Assembly (NCBI RefSeq): GCF_000474275.2
Contig: NZ_ATAE01000041.1
Span: 62,001-126,000 of the forward strand
Length of the DNA: 64,000 bases
DNA from: Alkalihalophilus marmarensis DSM 21297
GTDB taxonomy: Bacteria; Bacillota; Bacilli; Bacillales; Bacillaceae_D
Reading direction: 5' to 3'
The notes under the pieces are model-generated. The model did no database searches and was not told the DNA's origin. It saw nothing but the letters and a program-made list of their open reading frames with translations. The translations under genes were made by a program, and so were the position numbers. Below are positions 23,139 through 32,803 of the stretch, one piece after another. Position 1 is the first letter of the stretch; every line of letters starts with the position of its first letter.

Positions 23139-24785
23139 ATGAATAGATTAAAACAAGCAGGTTTTCTTTTTCTTATCGTCTTGCTTCTTAGTACTCCTAT
23201 GCAGGCGTATGCCTTTAATCCGGCTTCAGCAGGCAGCATAAAGATAATCGAACAGCCTTACTTCATCCAGCACCAAGATCAAGCGATGCTGGCTGACGGC
23301 CAAGCGATAACGTATCAAGGGATGGACTACCTTCCGTTAAGAGATATTGCTTCCCTCTTCAATCTCGGGATCTCTCACCAAGGAAACGGTATATATCTTG
23401 AACAAACGGGGGCAGGTACAATTTCCATCCAGCCGTCTACAAATAGGCAGCTGCCAAAACAGACGATTCCTGCAAGCGACCTTGTTACGTTTAATATTCC
23501 GATAGGGGCCCATGCAGGGGTCGTCCTTGAAGATGGACAACAGACCCCTAGCTTCGCAAAAAACGCGAACGCACCCCTTTATCCTGCAAGCACCGTTAAA
23601 GTGATGACAGCGCTCCTTGCTCTTGAGCATGGGAATTTAAATGATGTAGTTGTGGTCGGACCTGGTGCTGCCGCTGTGCCAAGTGACAGTTCTACGGCAG
23701 GGGTCAGACCTGGAGACATCATGACGTTAGAACAGCTTTTATATGCGCTCATGCTACCATCGGGAAATGATGCAGCCGTAGCGATCGCAGAGCATATTGG
23801 CGGGAGCCACTGGCAATTTATTCAGATGATGAATCAGCGTGCCAGGCAGCTAGGAGCAGTTAATACAACGTTTTCTAATGCCCATGGCTATCCACACCCT
23901 AATCAAAAAACGACTGTAAATGATTTAGCAAAGATAGGGCAAGAAGCAGCAAAGCATCCCTTCTTCTTAAAGCTTGTCAGCACACCGAATTATGCAACCA
24001 CCTACCGCAACCGCCAAGGGATGCCTGTTCATAAGGCTTGGAGAAATACAAATGCCATGACACAGCCTTCTTCTGGATTTATGCATCCTAGCATACTGGG
24101 TGGAAAAACGGGTTACACAAACGCCGCTCGCCACAACCTTATTTCTTTTGGACAAGGAAACGGCTATGACTACACGATTGTCTTATTAAGAGGAGAACGC
24201 GAACAGCGATACCGTGATACAAGGAGTCTCATCGATCAAATGAAGTTCTCACGTCAATTATTTGACTCTGCCCACAAAAAGACTATTGTGGTATCCCCTG
24301 TATCAGAGCCGCTTTATTTAAACCAGCAGCAAATTTCGGGTATAGAGAACATGTTTATTTATAACAACTCAATCTACATCCCAGCCACAAGCATTCCCAA
24401 ACTTTCTGCTATGGCAGGAGGAGCGAGGTTAACGACGACACAGCAAATGCAAGTAAAAGTAAACCAAGATGTTGTCACGTTTGACCGCACAGAACCTGTG
24501 ATTCTATCAGGCAGACTCCTTGTTCCTGTGCGTTCTATTTTCGAAGAACTAGGACTCGAACTTGAGTGGAATGCCGCCACTCAAACAGTAACTGGCAAGA
24601 ATGCAACGACAACGATTACTATGAAAATGAATGATACGCACGCAACCGTAAATGGTATCCCGCATACACTCGATGTTCCAGCCACGGCAGTGAACGGCCG
24701 CACAATTGTACCGGTCCGTTTTATTACTGAAGCGACGGGCGCCACGGTTGATTGGGGCCGCGGACGTGTCCTTATGCTGAATTAA
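23139..24785 (+). CDS. Secreted D-alanyl-D-alanine carboxypeptidase (S11) flanked by stalk domains
   Basis: 548 residues. Signal peptide 1-26; a short stalk-like module (about 35-90); an S11 penicillin-binding domain with Ser151-x-x-Lys154 (STVK), Ser208-Gly-Asn210 and Lys323-Thr-Gly325; then a C-terminal stalk pair (about 400-548, VPVRSIFEELGLELEW and VPVRFITEATGATVDW). It trims the terminal D-Ala from peptidoglycan stems. Ordinary DacA/DacF enzymes anchor by a C-terminal amphipathic helix, which is missing here; the stalk domains may replace it. Own terminator after the stop. Confidence 0.92.
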   Translation: MNRLKQAGFLFLIVLLLSTPMQAYAFNPASAGSIKIIEQPYFIQHQDQAMLADGQAITYQGMDYLPLRDIASLFNLGISHQGNGIYLEQTGAGTISIQPSTNRQLPKQTIPASDLVTFNIPIGAHAGVVLEDGQQTPSFAKNANAPLYPASTVKVMTALLALEHGNLNDVVVVGPGAAAVPSDSSTAGVRPGDIMTLEQLLYALMLPSGNDAAVAIAEHIGGSHWQFIQMMNQRARQLGAVNTTFSNAHGYPHPNQKTTVNDLAKIGQEAAKHPFFLKLVSTPNYATTYRNRQGMPVHKAWRNTNAMTQPSSGFMHPSILGGKTGYTNAARHNLISFGQGNGYDYTIVLLRGEREQRYRDTRSLIDQMKFSRQLFDSAHKKTIVVSPVSEPLYLNQQQISGIENMFIYNNSIYIPATSIPKLSAMAGGARLTTTQQMQVKVNQDVVTFDRTEPVILSGRLLVPVRSIFEELGLELEWNAATQTVTGKNATTTITMKMNDTHATVNGIPHTLDVPATAVNGRTIVPVRFITEATGATVDWGRGRVLMLN

Positions 24786-24791
24786 TCTAAA

Positions 24792-24828
24792 AAACACGAT
24801 GAAGAGGTCCTTCATCGTGTTTTTTTGT
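24792..24828 (+). terminator. Intrinsic terminator of the S11 gene
   Basis: AACACGATGAA and TTCATCGTGTT pair over 11 bp, followed by T residues. Confidence 0.93.
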
Positions 24829-24933
24829 GATATTTCGTGATTTCCTTCAAATTCTGTTGTAAAACGTCCAATAACGTAGATCCTGTGGTATGGTATAGTA
24901 TACGTTGATTAAGAAAATGGAAGTGAGTGACTT

Positions 24934-26088
24934 ATGGGCATACAAAAGAAAGCACCAATTTTTGAATTAAACGTAGTTCGAGGTCTTGCTATTCTTGCGG
25001 TTCTCATTGTTCATGCTACATCGGTAACCGTCGGAACCCTGGATCCATCGAGCACCTCATTTTTTGCTTATAATGCAGCCAATACCTTTTTTAGAATTGG
25101 TACAACAACGTTTATTTTATTAAGCAGTTTTGTTTTATTTTACAGTTATTATCATCGTGAATTAACCGGGAAGCTGGTTAGAAATTTTTATAAACGCAGA
25201 CTTCTCTATATTTTAGTTCCATACTTTGTTTTTTCTCTTATTTATATTGCTGTAACATCACAGTATTTCCAAAACTACGGCGGCTTCAATGAGTTTTTAT
25301 CTGACTTTGGAAATAAGTTAATGATGGGCAGCGCGTACCCTCATTTATATTTTGTGTTTATCAGCATTCAATTTTATTTACTGTTCCCGATCTTTCTGTG
25401 GCTCTTAAAACGCTATCCTGGGCTTGTGAAACATATCATTTGGATTGGTTTTGTTATTCAGTTTTCATATTCTTTATACAACCATTTTGTGATTAAGTAT
25501 CCGAATGTCGGAAGCATCTCCCTCTCGTATATGTCTCATTATTTAACGGGTGCGTTTATCGGGATTTACTATGAATCGATTAAGGCATGGTTTGCCAAAG
25601 CGAAATCAACCTTCAGCAGACAGCGGATCGTTATTGCTGGTATTTTCGTTACATGGGCGCTTGCTGTTGCCGGTCATATTTATCTTTATTACTCGCTCCG
25701 TGCTTACGGCGTTGCATTTGACTCTAAGATCTTCCATCTATTCTGGAGTCTGCACACGTTCTTCAGTGCCTTAGTGTTAATTTTCATCGGCCACTGGATT
25801 TATAAGCACGGAAAGCCTTGGCTGATTAATACATTGACTCAGCTAGGTATTTATTCATTTGGTATTTACTTGATTCACCCGCTCTTCCTCTTGTTTTATA
25901 GAAGGTTTGTCTATTTTGGAAACGAGATGATTCAATATCATTTATGGATCTTAAGCTGCTTCTTAGTGGCTCTTCTTGGATCCCTGCTCATTGTCTACCC
26001 TGTGCTAAATTGGGTCAAAGGCGGATGGCTATTATTTGGAGCTAGACCTAAAGGTGTACAAGCTAAACCACGTGAAAAAAGTCATTAA
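24934..26088 (+). CDS. Membrane acyltransferase, acyltransferase-3 family
   Basis: 384 residues with about ten membrane helices. The N-terminus ELNVVRGLAILAVLIVHATS carries the RG and His residues conserved in the acyltransferase-3 family (OafA, OatA, YrhL), which move acetyl or other acyl groups to extracytoplasmic sugars. There is no C-terminal SGNH domain, so it is the short type. The substrate may be a wall glycopolymer, in line with the nearby sugar-nucleotide and MBOAT genes. Monocistronic; start ATG behind GGAAGTGAG. Confidence 0.88.
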   Translation: MGIQKKAPIFELNVVRGLAILAVLIVHATSVTVGTLDPSSTSFFAYNAANTFFRIGTTTFILLSSFVLFYSYYHRELTGKLVRNFYKRRLLYILVPYFVFSLIYIAVTSQYFQNYGGFNEFLSDFGNKLMMGSAYPHLYFVFISIQFYLLFPIFLWLLKRYPGLVKHIIWIGFVIQFSYSLYNHFVIKYPNVGSISLSYMSHYLTGAFIGIYYESIKAWFAKAKSTFSRQRIVIAGIFVTWALAVAGHIYLYYSLRAYGVAFDSKIFHLFWSLHTFFSALVLIFIGHWIYKHGKPWLINTLTQLGIYSFGIYLIHPLFLLFYRRFVYFGNEMIQYHLWILSCFLVALLGSLLIVYPVLNWVKGGWLLFGARPKGVQAKPREKSH

Positions 26089-26092
26089 AAAA

Positions 26093-26133
26093 ATCCCGCA
26101 TTGATGGGTGATCACCCATTAATGCGGGATTTC
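26093..26133. terminator. Bidirectional terminator between convergent genes
   Basis: AAATCCCGCATTGATGGGTG and its partner CACCCATTAATGCGGGATTT form a nearly perfect 20-bp stem with A-run before and T-run after, serving both the acyltransferase and the SLH gene at 26137. Confidence 0.93.
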
Positions 26134-26136
26134 CTT

Positions 26137-27339
26137 TTAGTACGCTGTAACATGACCTTCTTTGTTATCGATCCTCGCGATAAAGTAGCCCCAATCTGGC
26201 GAGATTATCTCATACACGTACTGTTCAAAGGTTCCATGCTCCTCTGTATGGTGGTAATAAATATCACTGCCTGGATAATGCTCCTCCAGTATTTTCTCAC
26301 TTTCAATTTTAGTCAATTCAAAGCTTCTCTCCTCAGCCATCTCATAAGCAGAGTGGTCAATTTTGTATACACCTTCATCTGCTTTTAACGTAAACGTCCA
26401 ATGCTTTGCCTGAAAGATACTATTTGGCAGTGAAATAGTTGTTACCTGTACTGTATTACGCCCTGACACACTTGCCTCTGATCTTAAATCAAAAGCATGA
26501 TACCCATAGTACAGCTGACCGTTCCTCTCTTCGCACTTCTCTTGGTAGTTTCTGTACAGGTGGCCAAATGAGTAAGTTGCTGAAGCATAAGGACTAAGCA
26601 GCGGTCTTACCTCTGAATAAGGTCTGCACGGATCATTATGAAACACCGCACTGAAAAACACTCGGGAAAGCTCTCTTATATTATGCTCTGTCTGGTTGAT
26701 GATAGATTGTTCAATGATTTGGTCTGCATCTACCGTAAGATCTGAGTTTAGCACCCTTGCTAATGATACCGAGAACTCAGCCCGCGTCATCGTCTGTTCT
26801 GGTAAAAACTGTGCGCGGGTATTTCCGGCCATGACCCCGTTATAGGCAATCGCTCTAATCTCTTCATGCCCCCAATGTCTAGGATCTACATCTGGAAACG
26901 GAAAAAGATTTTCCCCTGTTAAATCATAAGCTCGCGCTAACACAGCAGCCATCTCCACTCTTGTAGTTGCCCTTTCCGGTTCAAACCGGCCGGAATATGT
27001 TCCGTTTATCGAAAAGACCCCTTTATCTGTTAACACACCAATCGCCTTATACCCAAACGTGTCAGGGTGAACGTCATTAAAAGGCGGAGGCGGTGCTGAT
27101 GCTCCTTCAAGATCCATTGCTCTCATCAACATGACTGCCACTTGAGCTCTTGTCACAGGCGCATTCGGTGAAAAGTTCCCATTGCCCGTCCCTTGAATGA
27201 CTCCTTCCTTAAAAAGGTACTCAATTTCTTCTTTCCCCCAATGAGTGGGAGATACATCTGTGAACGATTCCGCTTTAACAGTAAGCGGCCCTACTATAAC
27301 GAATAGTAGAGTGATCATTACGCTTTTTACGATATTCAA
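26137..27339 (-). CDS. SLH-domain surface protein with unknown C-terminal domain
   Basis: 400 residues from TTG 27339, six bases after AGGAGGA; the ATG upstream abuts that site. Signal peptide about 1-23, then three SLH domains (about 25-195; TRAQVAVMLMRA, TRVEMAAVLARA, TRAEFSVSLARV), which bind pyruvylated secondary wall polymer. The remaining 200 residues start with a helical part (NQTEHNIRELSRVFF) and look like a small secreted ligand-binding domain; I do not recognise it. Converges on the acyltransferase gene. Part of the SLH-protein set of this region. Confidence 0.85.
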   Translation of the reverse strand: MNIVKSVMITLLFVIVGPLTVKAESFTDVSPTHWGKEEIEYLFKEGVIQGTGNGNFSPNAPVTRAQVAVMLMRAMDLEGASAPPPPFNDVHPDTFGYKAIGVLTDKGVFSINGTYSGRFEPERATTRVEMAAVLARAYDLTGENLFPFPDVDPRHWGHEEIRAIAYNGVMAGNTRAQFLPEQTMTRAEFSVSLARVLNSDLTVDADQIIEQSIINQTEHNIRELSRVFFSAVFHNDPCRPYSEVRPLLSPYASATYSFGHLYRNYQEKCEERNGQLYYGYHAFDLRSEASVSGRNTVQVTTISLPNSIFQAKHWTFTLKADEGVYKIDHSAYEMAEERSFELTKIESEKILEEHYPGSDIYYHHTEEHGTFEQYVYEIISPDWGYFIARIDNKEGHVTAY

Positions 27340-27664
27340 GATCATTCCTCCTACAAAATAGTCACATTCTACCACTCGCAATTATTAGTTAATCTAGTAA
27401 TTTTTTCAACCTATTAAGTCTAATTACACATTAAAGACTATTTTTATCCTAGAACTAAAGATTCATTTATATCCATTTTATAGAATTACCTACAACCCTT
27501 CTACAAAAATAGACTTATTTTGTTAAAATCTCAAAAAATATGTATCTTGTCCGAACATCTTGTGCTACCGTTATTAGTGTATGTGCTACATTATTTTGAC
27601 TTTATGCATAGAAATAGTACTCCTATCTCTGTACATAAGGATCACTAATCAAGGGGGAATCACT
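27340..27664. other. Intergenic region between divergent SLH genes
   Basis: About 325 bp of AT-rich DNA between the start of the SLH gene and the TTG start of the nucleotidase. It must hold promoters for both, but I found no convincing -35/-10 pair. Upstream in-frame ATG-like starts for the nucleotidase would put charged and non-signal sequence before its signal peptide and have no ribosome site. AAGGGGGAA at about 27651-27659 fixes the TTG start. Confidence 0.5.
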
Positions 27665-30094
27665 TTGACTCATTCGAAAACACGTGCAAGCCGCTTAATG
27701 ATGCTAACGCTTTCATTACTGCTTGCTCTATCAACTGCCCTTCCTTTTATCGGGACAAAAACGGTTGCAGCTGAGAGTAATACTCATAAGCTGGCAATCA
27801 TGGGTACATCAGATATCCATGCCCACATGATGCCTTATGATTACATGGCAGATGCAGTAAATGAATCAATTGGTTTATCGAAAGTGTACAGTGTAGTAGA
27901 AGAAATGAGAGCAAAATACCCGAACTCAATCTTAGTAGATAATGGAGATATCGTTCAGGGTAGTATTTTAGGGGATCTTGAAGCAACTGTAGATCCACAA
28001 GACAACAATATTATTATTGATGTCATGAACTATATGGAATATGATGCAGCAGCAGTTGGAAACCACGAGTATAACTTTGGCCTGGATTTCCTAGATGATA
28101 TTGATGCACAATCTGATTTCCCATGGTTAAGTGCGAATACGTATAACAAGAATGATGATACACACCGTTATGAGCCATATACAATGGTCGAGCAAACGAT
28201 TGACGGCAATGACATTACGATCGGTATCATCGGATTTGTTCCTCCACAAGTTATGACTTGGGACCGCGTGCACCTTGATGGAAACGTTTATGTAAATGAG
28301 ATTGTAGAAACAGCAGAAACATACATTCCTCAAATGAAAGAAGAAGGTGCGGATGTGATTGTTGTCGCATCTCACTCTGGATTTGATACAAACGAAACTG
28401 CTAGTGAAAATGCTTCATATCAGCTTAGCCAAGTTGAAGGTATCGATGCATTAATCACTGGGCACCAACATTATGTATTCCCAAATGACAAAGACCGTTA
28501 TGCAAATCTTCCTGGTGCTGACCTTGAAAATGGAACATTAAACGGTACTCCAACAGTTATGCCTGGAGCTTGGGGTTCACACCTTGGTTTAATTGAGCTT
28601 GATCTGTCGTTTGATAACGGCGAATGGACAGTGGAAAACGGGACGGCAACAGCTGTAGCTACTGCTGACTATGAGTCTTCAAAAGCAATCGAAGACATCG
28701 TTATGGAGCGTCATGAACAAACAATTGAGTATGTAAACAGTCCAGTAGGTTCTACTGACAGAGAATTAAACACATTCTTTGCTCGTATTTTTGTTAATGA
28801 GGTTGTTCAATTAGTAAATGATGCTCAGCTTGAGTTTGCTGAAGATCATTTTGCTGGTACTGAATTTGCAGACCTTCCGCTCTTATCTGCAGCAGCGCCA
28901 TTCCGTGCAGGACGCGGCGGACTAGATTATTACACAGATGTTCGTGAAAATATCGCGATTAAAGATGTAGCTGATATTTACATTTACCCGAACACAGTAC
29001 ATGTTGTAAAAGTCGACGGTAATGACCTTGAGGCTTGGTTAGAAGAATCAGCTCGTGCGTTCTTTCAAATTGACCCTTCTAAAACAGAAGCACAAGAATT
29101 AACAGATCTTGACTTCCGTGAGTACAACTTCGATACAATCGAAGGCGTTGAATACATGATTGATGTAACAAAACCTGAGGGCGAGCGTATCATTGATTTA
29201 ACATACAACGGCGAGCCTGTTGATCCAAATCAAGAATATCTAGTGATTACTAACAACTACCGTGCTGGCGGCGGCGGTGACCACGTTGATGGTGCTGAGA
29301 TCGTTTATGCTGGTACAGAAGAAAACCGTGAGATCATCATTGATTATATCCGTGAGCGCGGTGAGATCTCTGTTGAAGTAACAAACAACTGGTCGATTGC
29401 TCCATTTGAAGCAGAAGGCCCAATTACGATCCGCACAGCAGCTGAAGCACCTGCTTATGCAGAGCGTGCTGAAGTTGAAGGCGTAACATTCTTAGAAACA
29501 AATGCTCAAGGCTGGTCAGTATTTGAATTCCACCCAGCAGCACCTGAAGAAACAGAACCTCCAGCTGAGCCTGTATTTACTGATTTTGATCAATCAGATC
29601 GCGGCTACACTGAAGTCATGGCTCTTTATGAAGCTGGGATTATTTCTGGATATCCTAACAAAACATTTGCACCTACGAACTCCATCACACGTGCTGAAGC
29701 TGCCATTATTTTAGCTCGTGCGAAGGGATTAGATATTGACAATGCGGCTTCTGCAAACTACACAGACGTTCGCGCTGGAGCTTTCACAACTCCATACATT
29801 AATGCCGCTACAGAAGCTGGCATTTTCAGTGGAGCTGGAAACAGCATGTTCTACCCTGAGCGTACGATTACTCGCGGTGAAACTGCTGCTATCCTTGTAC
29901 GTGCATACGGTTTAACTGGTACAACAGATCCTGGTGCGACAGATATTGAACATTCTATTTTCGTAAATGACATTAAAACACTTTACGCAAATGAAATCAC
30001 GCAAGGTACAAGCCCGACAACATTCGGTACACACCTAAATGTAACACGCCGTGATTTTGCAGTATTAGTGTACAACACAATGATGAAAAATTAA
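27665..30094 (+). CDS. SLH-anchored 2',3'-cyclic-nucleotide phosphodiesterase / 5'-nucleotidase
   Basis: About 809 residues from TTG 27665. Signal peptide (about 1-37), then a calcineurin-type metallophosphatase domain with SDIHAHMMP, DNGDIVQGS, GNHEYNFG and ITGHQH as metal-binding motifs. A 5'-nucleotidase C-terminal substrate domain follows (about 345-600, AAPFRAGRGG and NNYRAGGGGDH), then a C-terminal SLH set from about 665 (TRAEAAIILARA, TRGETAAILVRA, TRRDFAVLVYN). The enzyme releases phosphate and nucleoside from extracellular nucleotides while held on the wall. YfkN-like enzymes normally carry an LPXTG or membrane anchor; here SLH replaces it. Monocistronic. Confidence 0.92.
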   Translation: MTHSKTRASRLMMLTLSLLLALSTALPFIGTKTVAAESNTHKLAIMGTSDIHAHMMPYDYMADAVNESIGLSKVYSVVEEMRAKYPNSILVDNGDIVQGSILGDLEATVDPQDNNIIIDVMNYMEYDAAAVGNHEYNFGLDFLDDIDAQSDFPWLSANTYNKNDDTHRYEPYTMVEQTIDGNDITIGIIGFVPPQVMTWDRVHLDGNVYVNEIVETAETYIPQMKEEGADVIVVASHSGFDTNETASENASYQLSQVEGIDALITGHQHYVFPNDKDRYANLPGADLENGTLNGTPTVMPGAWGSHLGLIELDLSFDNGEWTVENGTATAVATADYESSKAIEDIVMERHEQTIEYVNSPVGSTDRELNTFFARIFVNEVVQLVNDAQLEFAEDHFAGTEFADLPLLSAAAPFRAGRGGLDYYTDVRENIAIKDVADIYIYPNTVHVVKVDGNDLEAWLEESARAFFQIDPSKTEAQELTDLDFREYNFDTIEGVEYMIDVTKPEGERIIDLTYNGEPVDPNQEYLVITNNYRAGGGGDHVDGAEIVYAGTEENREIIIDYIRERGEISVEVTNNWSIAPFEAEGPITIRTAAEAPAYAERAEVEGVTFLETNAQGWSVFEFHPAAPEETEPPAEPVFTDFDQSDRGYTEVMALYEAGIISGYPNKTFAPTNSITRAEAAIILARAKGLDIDNAASANYTDVRAGAFTTPYINAATEAGIFSGAGNSMFYPERTITRGETAAILVRAYGLTGTTDPGATDIEHSIFVNDIKTLYANEITQGTSPTTFGTHLNVTRRDFAVLVYNTMMKN

Positions 30095-30107
30095 TTTCAT
30101 GGAAAGA

Positions 30108-30146
30108 AGCCGCTCTAGCGACATCAGCTAGGCGGCTCTTTTTATT
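30108..30146 (+). terminator. Terminator of the SLH nucleotidase gene
   Basis: GCCGCTCTAGC and GCTAGGCGGC pair with one bulge, followed by CTCTTTTTA. Confidence 0.85.
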
Positions 30147-30403
30147 GAGAATTTCCATAAGTAGTAAAAAAGACACTCTAAAAATACATATAAACCCGAT
30201 AATATGGTATGTTTATTAAAAAATAACTAAAATCTTCTATAAAAATGGGACAATCATAACTATTATTATAACAAACATGGTAAAATAATACCGGGGTATG
30301 CTCCTTTGTTATAGATCCCATACAAGGTGGACTAGGTTGAGCCATCTAGAGGCTGTCAGGAATGATTGTTGAAATTGTTTCATATGGCGGCCTCTTCCCT
30401 ATT
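30147..30403. other. Intergenic region between the nucleotidase terminator and ugd
   Basis: About 260 bp between convergent genes. The first half is AT-rich. The second half is GC-richer, with GGTATGCTCC near 30296 and GAGGC/GCCTC arms at about 30350 and 30390 that could pair. No ribosome site with a sensible ORF and no riboswitch or known ncRNA was recognised. Confidence 0.4.
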
Positions 30404-31738
30404 CTAGTCTTTCCCTTTTACCCCGTCCCCAGATCTTCTCGATGCATAATTTCTTCCCACTGAATAATACATCACACCAGCGCGCTTCGCATCTTCAAGC
30501 GAATAACAATTCCTGCCGTCAAATACAACCGCGTGCTCCATCAAATAGTGATATACTTCAATCGGAGTTTCCTTGATTTCATTCCATTCGGTCATAATCA
30601 AACAACCATCCGCCTTTTCAATCGCCTCTTCAACTGAGTAGGCATAACAGATTCTCTCAGCCAGCACTTCCTTTGCATTTGGAATAGCTGCGGGGTCATA
30701 TGCAACGACGTCTGCCCCGCACTCAATTAATGCTTCAATCAGTTTAAGAGAAGGGGCTTCACGAATGTCATCAGTGTTTGGTTTAAAGGAAAGCCCTAAC
30801 ACGGCAATTCTTAACCCTCTCATATTTGTGTAATGATCCTTCATCCACTTTAAAATGCGATGTCTCTGAAAATCATTGATATCAATAACTGCCTTCATTA
30901 ATTGAAAATCATGCTCTACTTCCTTCGCTATCTGAACAAGGGCTTTTGTATCTTTCGGAAAACATGATCCACCGTATCCTGCACCTGCTTTTAGAAAGGA
31001 ATGACCAATTCGTGTGTCCATTCCCATTCCCCAAGCCACATCATCCACATTTGCACCTAGTTGATCACATAGAGCGGCCATCTCATTAATAAAGCTTATT
31101 TTTGTTGCAAGAAACGCATTTGAGGCATATTTGATTAGCTCTGCACTGCGGCGGTCGGTGTGAAATACAGGCCTTGCTAAAGGGGCATACACTTCCTGGA
31201 GGAGCTCGCCCGTTGCCTTATTTTCTGACCCGATGACGATCCGTTCTGCTTGAAAAGTATCATACAGAGCCTGCCCCTCCCTCAAAAATTCAGGATTAGA
31301 GACGACCGAAATTGGATAGAGGGCATGTTCATTGATCAATTGTTCTATCAGATCATTTGTCCCTACAGGCACCGTACTTTTAATCACAATAGTTGCCGGT
31401 CCGCTTAAATATTCAGCAACCGTCATGCACGCCTCTCTTAAATAACTAAGATCTGCTGAACCATCCGCAAGCTCAGGCGTTCCAACGGCAATAAACACAA
31501 GTTCTGCCCCGTCTATAGCCACCGCAGGATCTGTAGTGAATTCAAGTCTCTCCGTTCTCAAGTGATGAGCAAGATATCCTTCAAGACCTGCCTCATAAAT
31601 AGGAGAAATCCCAGAGCACATCAGCTCAACTTTCTCAACATCCTTATCTAAACAGACTACATGATGACCGATCTCTGCTAGCGCTACACCCGTCACAAGC
31701 CCGACATAACCCGTTCCAACCACGGTAATCTTTTTCAT
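30404..31738 (-). CDS. UDP-glucose 6-dehydrogenase
   Basis: 444 residues. N-terminal Rossmann motif VVGTGYVGLVTG; the central GAGYGGSCFPKD holds the catalytic Cys; LGLSFKPNTDDIREAP marks the C-terminal domain. It oxidises UDP-glucose to UDP-glucuronate with NAD. Its start overlaps the end of the GalU gene by four bases, so the two form an operon that makes UDP-GlcA for teichuronic-acid-type wall polymers, capsule or the acidic teichuronopeptide known in alkaliphiles (inference). B. subtilis homologues are TuaD and YwqF; I cannot choose between them. Confidence 0.95.
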   Translation of the reverse strand: MKKITVVGTGYVGLVTGVALAEIGHHVVCLDKDVEKVELMCSGISPIYEAGLEGYLAHHLRTERLEFTTDPAVAIDGAELVFIAVGTPELADGSADLSYLREACMTVAEYLSGPATIVIKSTVPVGTNDLIEQLINEHALYPISVVSNPEFLREGQALYDTFQAERIVIGSENKATGELLQEVYAPLARPVFHTDRRSAELIKYASNAFLATKISFINEMAALCDQLGANVDDVAWGMGMDTRIGHSFLKAGAGYGGSCFPKDTKALVQIAKEVEHDFQLMKAVIDINDFQRHRILKWMKDHYTNMRGLRIAVLGLSFKPNTDDIREAPSLKLIEALIECGADVVAYDPAAIPNAKEVLAERICYAYSVEEAIEKADGCLIMTEWNEIKETPIEVYHYLMEHAVVFDGRNCYSLEDAKRAGVMYYSVGRNYASRRSGDGVKGKD

Positions 31739-32619
31739 TTTGGAAGGCCCTCCCGAATAATCGATTCCATATAGGCTAGTAACTCCTCACGTAACTCTTC
31801 ACGCTCTAACGCAAAATCAATCGTTGCTTTTAAATAACCAGCTTTATCCCCTACATCATAACGCTTGCCGCTGAACTCATAGGCGAGAACGGTCTGTTTC
31901 TGATTTAGCTGCTTTATTGCATCTGTCAGCTGGATCTCCCCGCCAGCACCAGGCGTAACCCGCTCTAAAATCGGGAAAATTTCAGGACGTAAAATGTAGC
32001 GGCCTTGAATCGCATAACGCGAAGGCGCTTCTTCCACCGTTGGCTTCTCTATTAAATCATGAAGAGCCATCAGCCTTGGTTCTAGGGCTGTCCCAGTCGG
32101 CTCAATAATCCCGTATTTCGTTACCTCTTCATAAGCCACCTTCTGCACCCCGACAATTGAGCAAGGATGCCGCTCGTAAATGTCCATTAATTGACTAAGA
32201 CACGGAGGTTCGCCGCGGACGACATCATCCCCTAGCAAGACCGCAAATGGTTCCTCTCCAATAAAGCGGCTCGCACACAGGATCGCATGCCCCAGCCCAA
32301 GTGGTTCTTTTTGACGTATGTAATGGATGTTTGCAAGATTCGAAATGGAACTCATTTCTTCCAGCACATCCCACTTTTCCCGCTTCGCTAATGTTTCTTC
32401 TAATTCATAGGACTTATCAAAGTGATCTTCAATCGCCCGCTTCCCTCGGCCGCTTACAATGATAATATCCTCAATTCCTGATGCGACTGCCTCTTCGACA
32501 ATAAATTGGATAGTCGGTTTATCAACAATGGGAAGCATTTCTTTTGGCTGCGCTTTTGTCGCTGGCAAAAATCGAGTACCTAGCCCTGCTGCTGGAATAA
32601 TAGCTTTACGAACATTCAT
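31735..32619 (-). CDS. galU: UTP-glucose-1-phosphate uridylyltransferase
   Basis: 294 residues from ATG 32619, seven bases after GGGG; a GTG six bases upstream is less likely. Motifs PAAGLGTRFLPATKAQPKEMLPI (UTP binding) and FAVLLGDDVV are those of GalU/GtaB. It makes UDP-glucose, substrate for the dehydrogenase encoded downstream in the same operon. A TATAAT lies on the minus strand near 32675 but without a good -35. Confidence 0.94.
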   Translation of the reverse strand: MNVRKAIIPAAGLGTRFLPATKAQPKEMLPIVDKPTIQFIVEEAVASGIEDIIIVSGRGKRAIEDHFDKSYELEETLAKREKWDVLEEMSSISNLANIHYIRQKEPLGLGHAILCASRFIGEEPFAVLLGDDVVRGEPPCLSQLMDIYERHPCSIVGVQKVAYEEVTKYGIIEPTGTALEPRLMALHDLIEKPTVEEAPSRYAIQGRYILRPEIFPILERVTPGAGGEIQLTDAIKQLNQKQTVLAYEFSGKRYDVGDKAGYLKATIDFALEREELREELLAYMESIIREGLPK

Positions 32620-32743
32620 TGGCACGCCCCCTGATCAAAATAAGTTAGTGAAACAAGTCCTTACCCTTTGATTATAGCAATTTAGCCAAGTGACATTCAT
32701 TGAGATTTTGTAAAGGGGGTCAGACATCTATCTTCGTATAAAG

Positions 32744-32776
32744 AAAGGAGCAGACCTTGTGAGGTCAGCTCCTTTT
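32744..32776 (-). terminator. Terminator-like hairpin downstream of array C
   Basis: AAAGGAGC-A-GACCT and AGGTC-A-GCTCCTTT form a long stem with T on both sides, so it can work in either direction. Seen from the gene at 33008 it lies beyond repeat array C. Confidence 0.8.
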
Positions 32777-32803
32777 TATGTACGAGTTTTGGCGAGTTGA
32801 ACT

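Noticed and set aside
30250-30400. Riboswitch or small RNA between the nucleotidase and ugd
   Set aside because: Some pairing arms but no conserved class motif, no terminator and no promoter that I could recognise.
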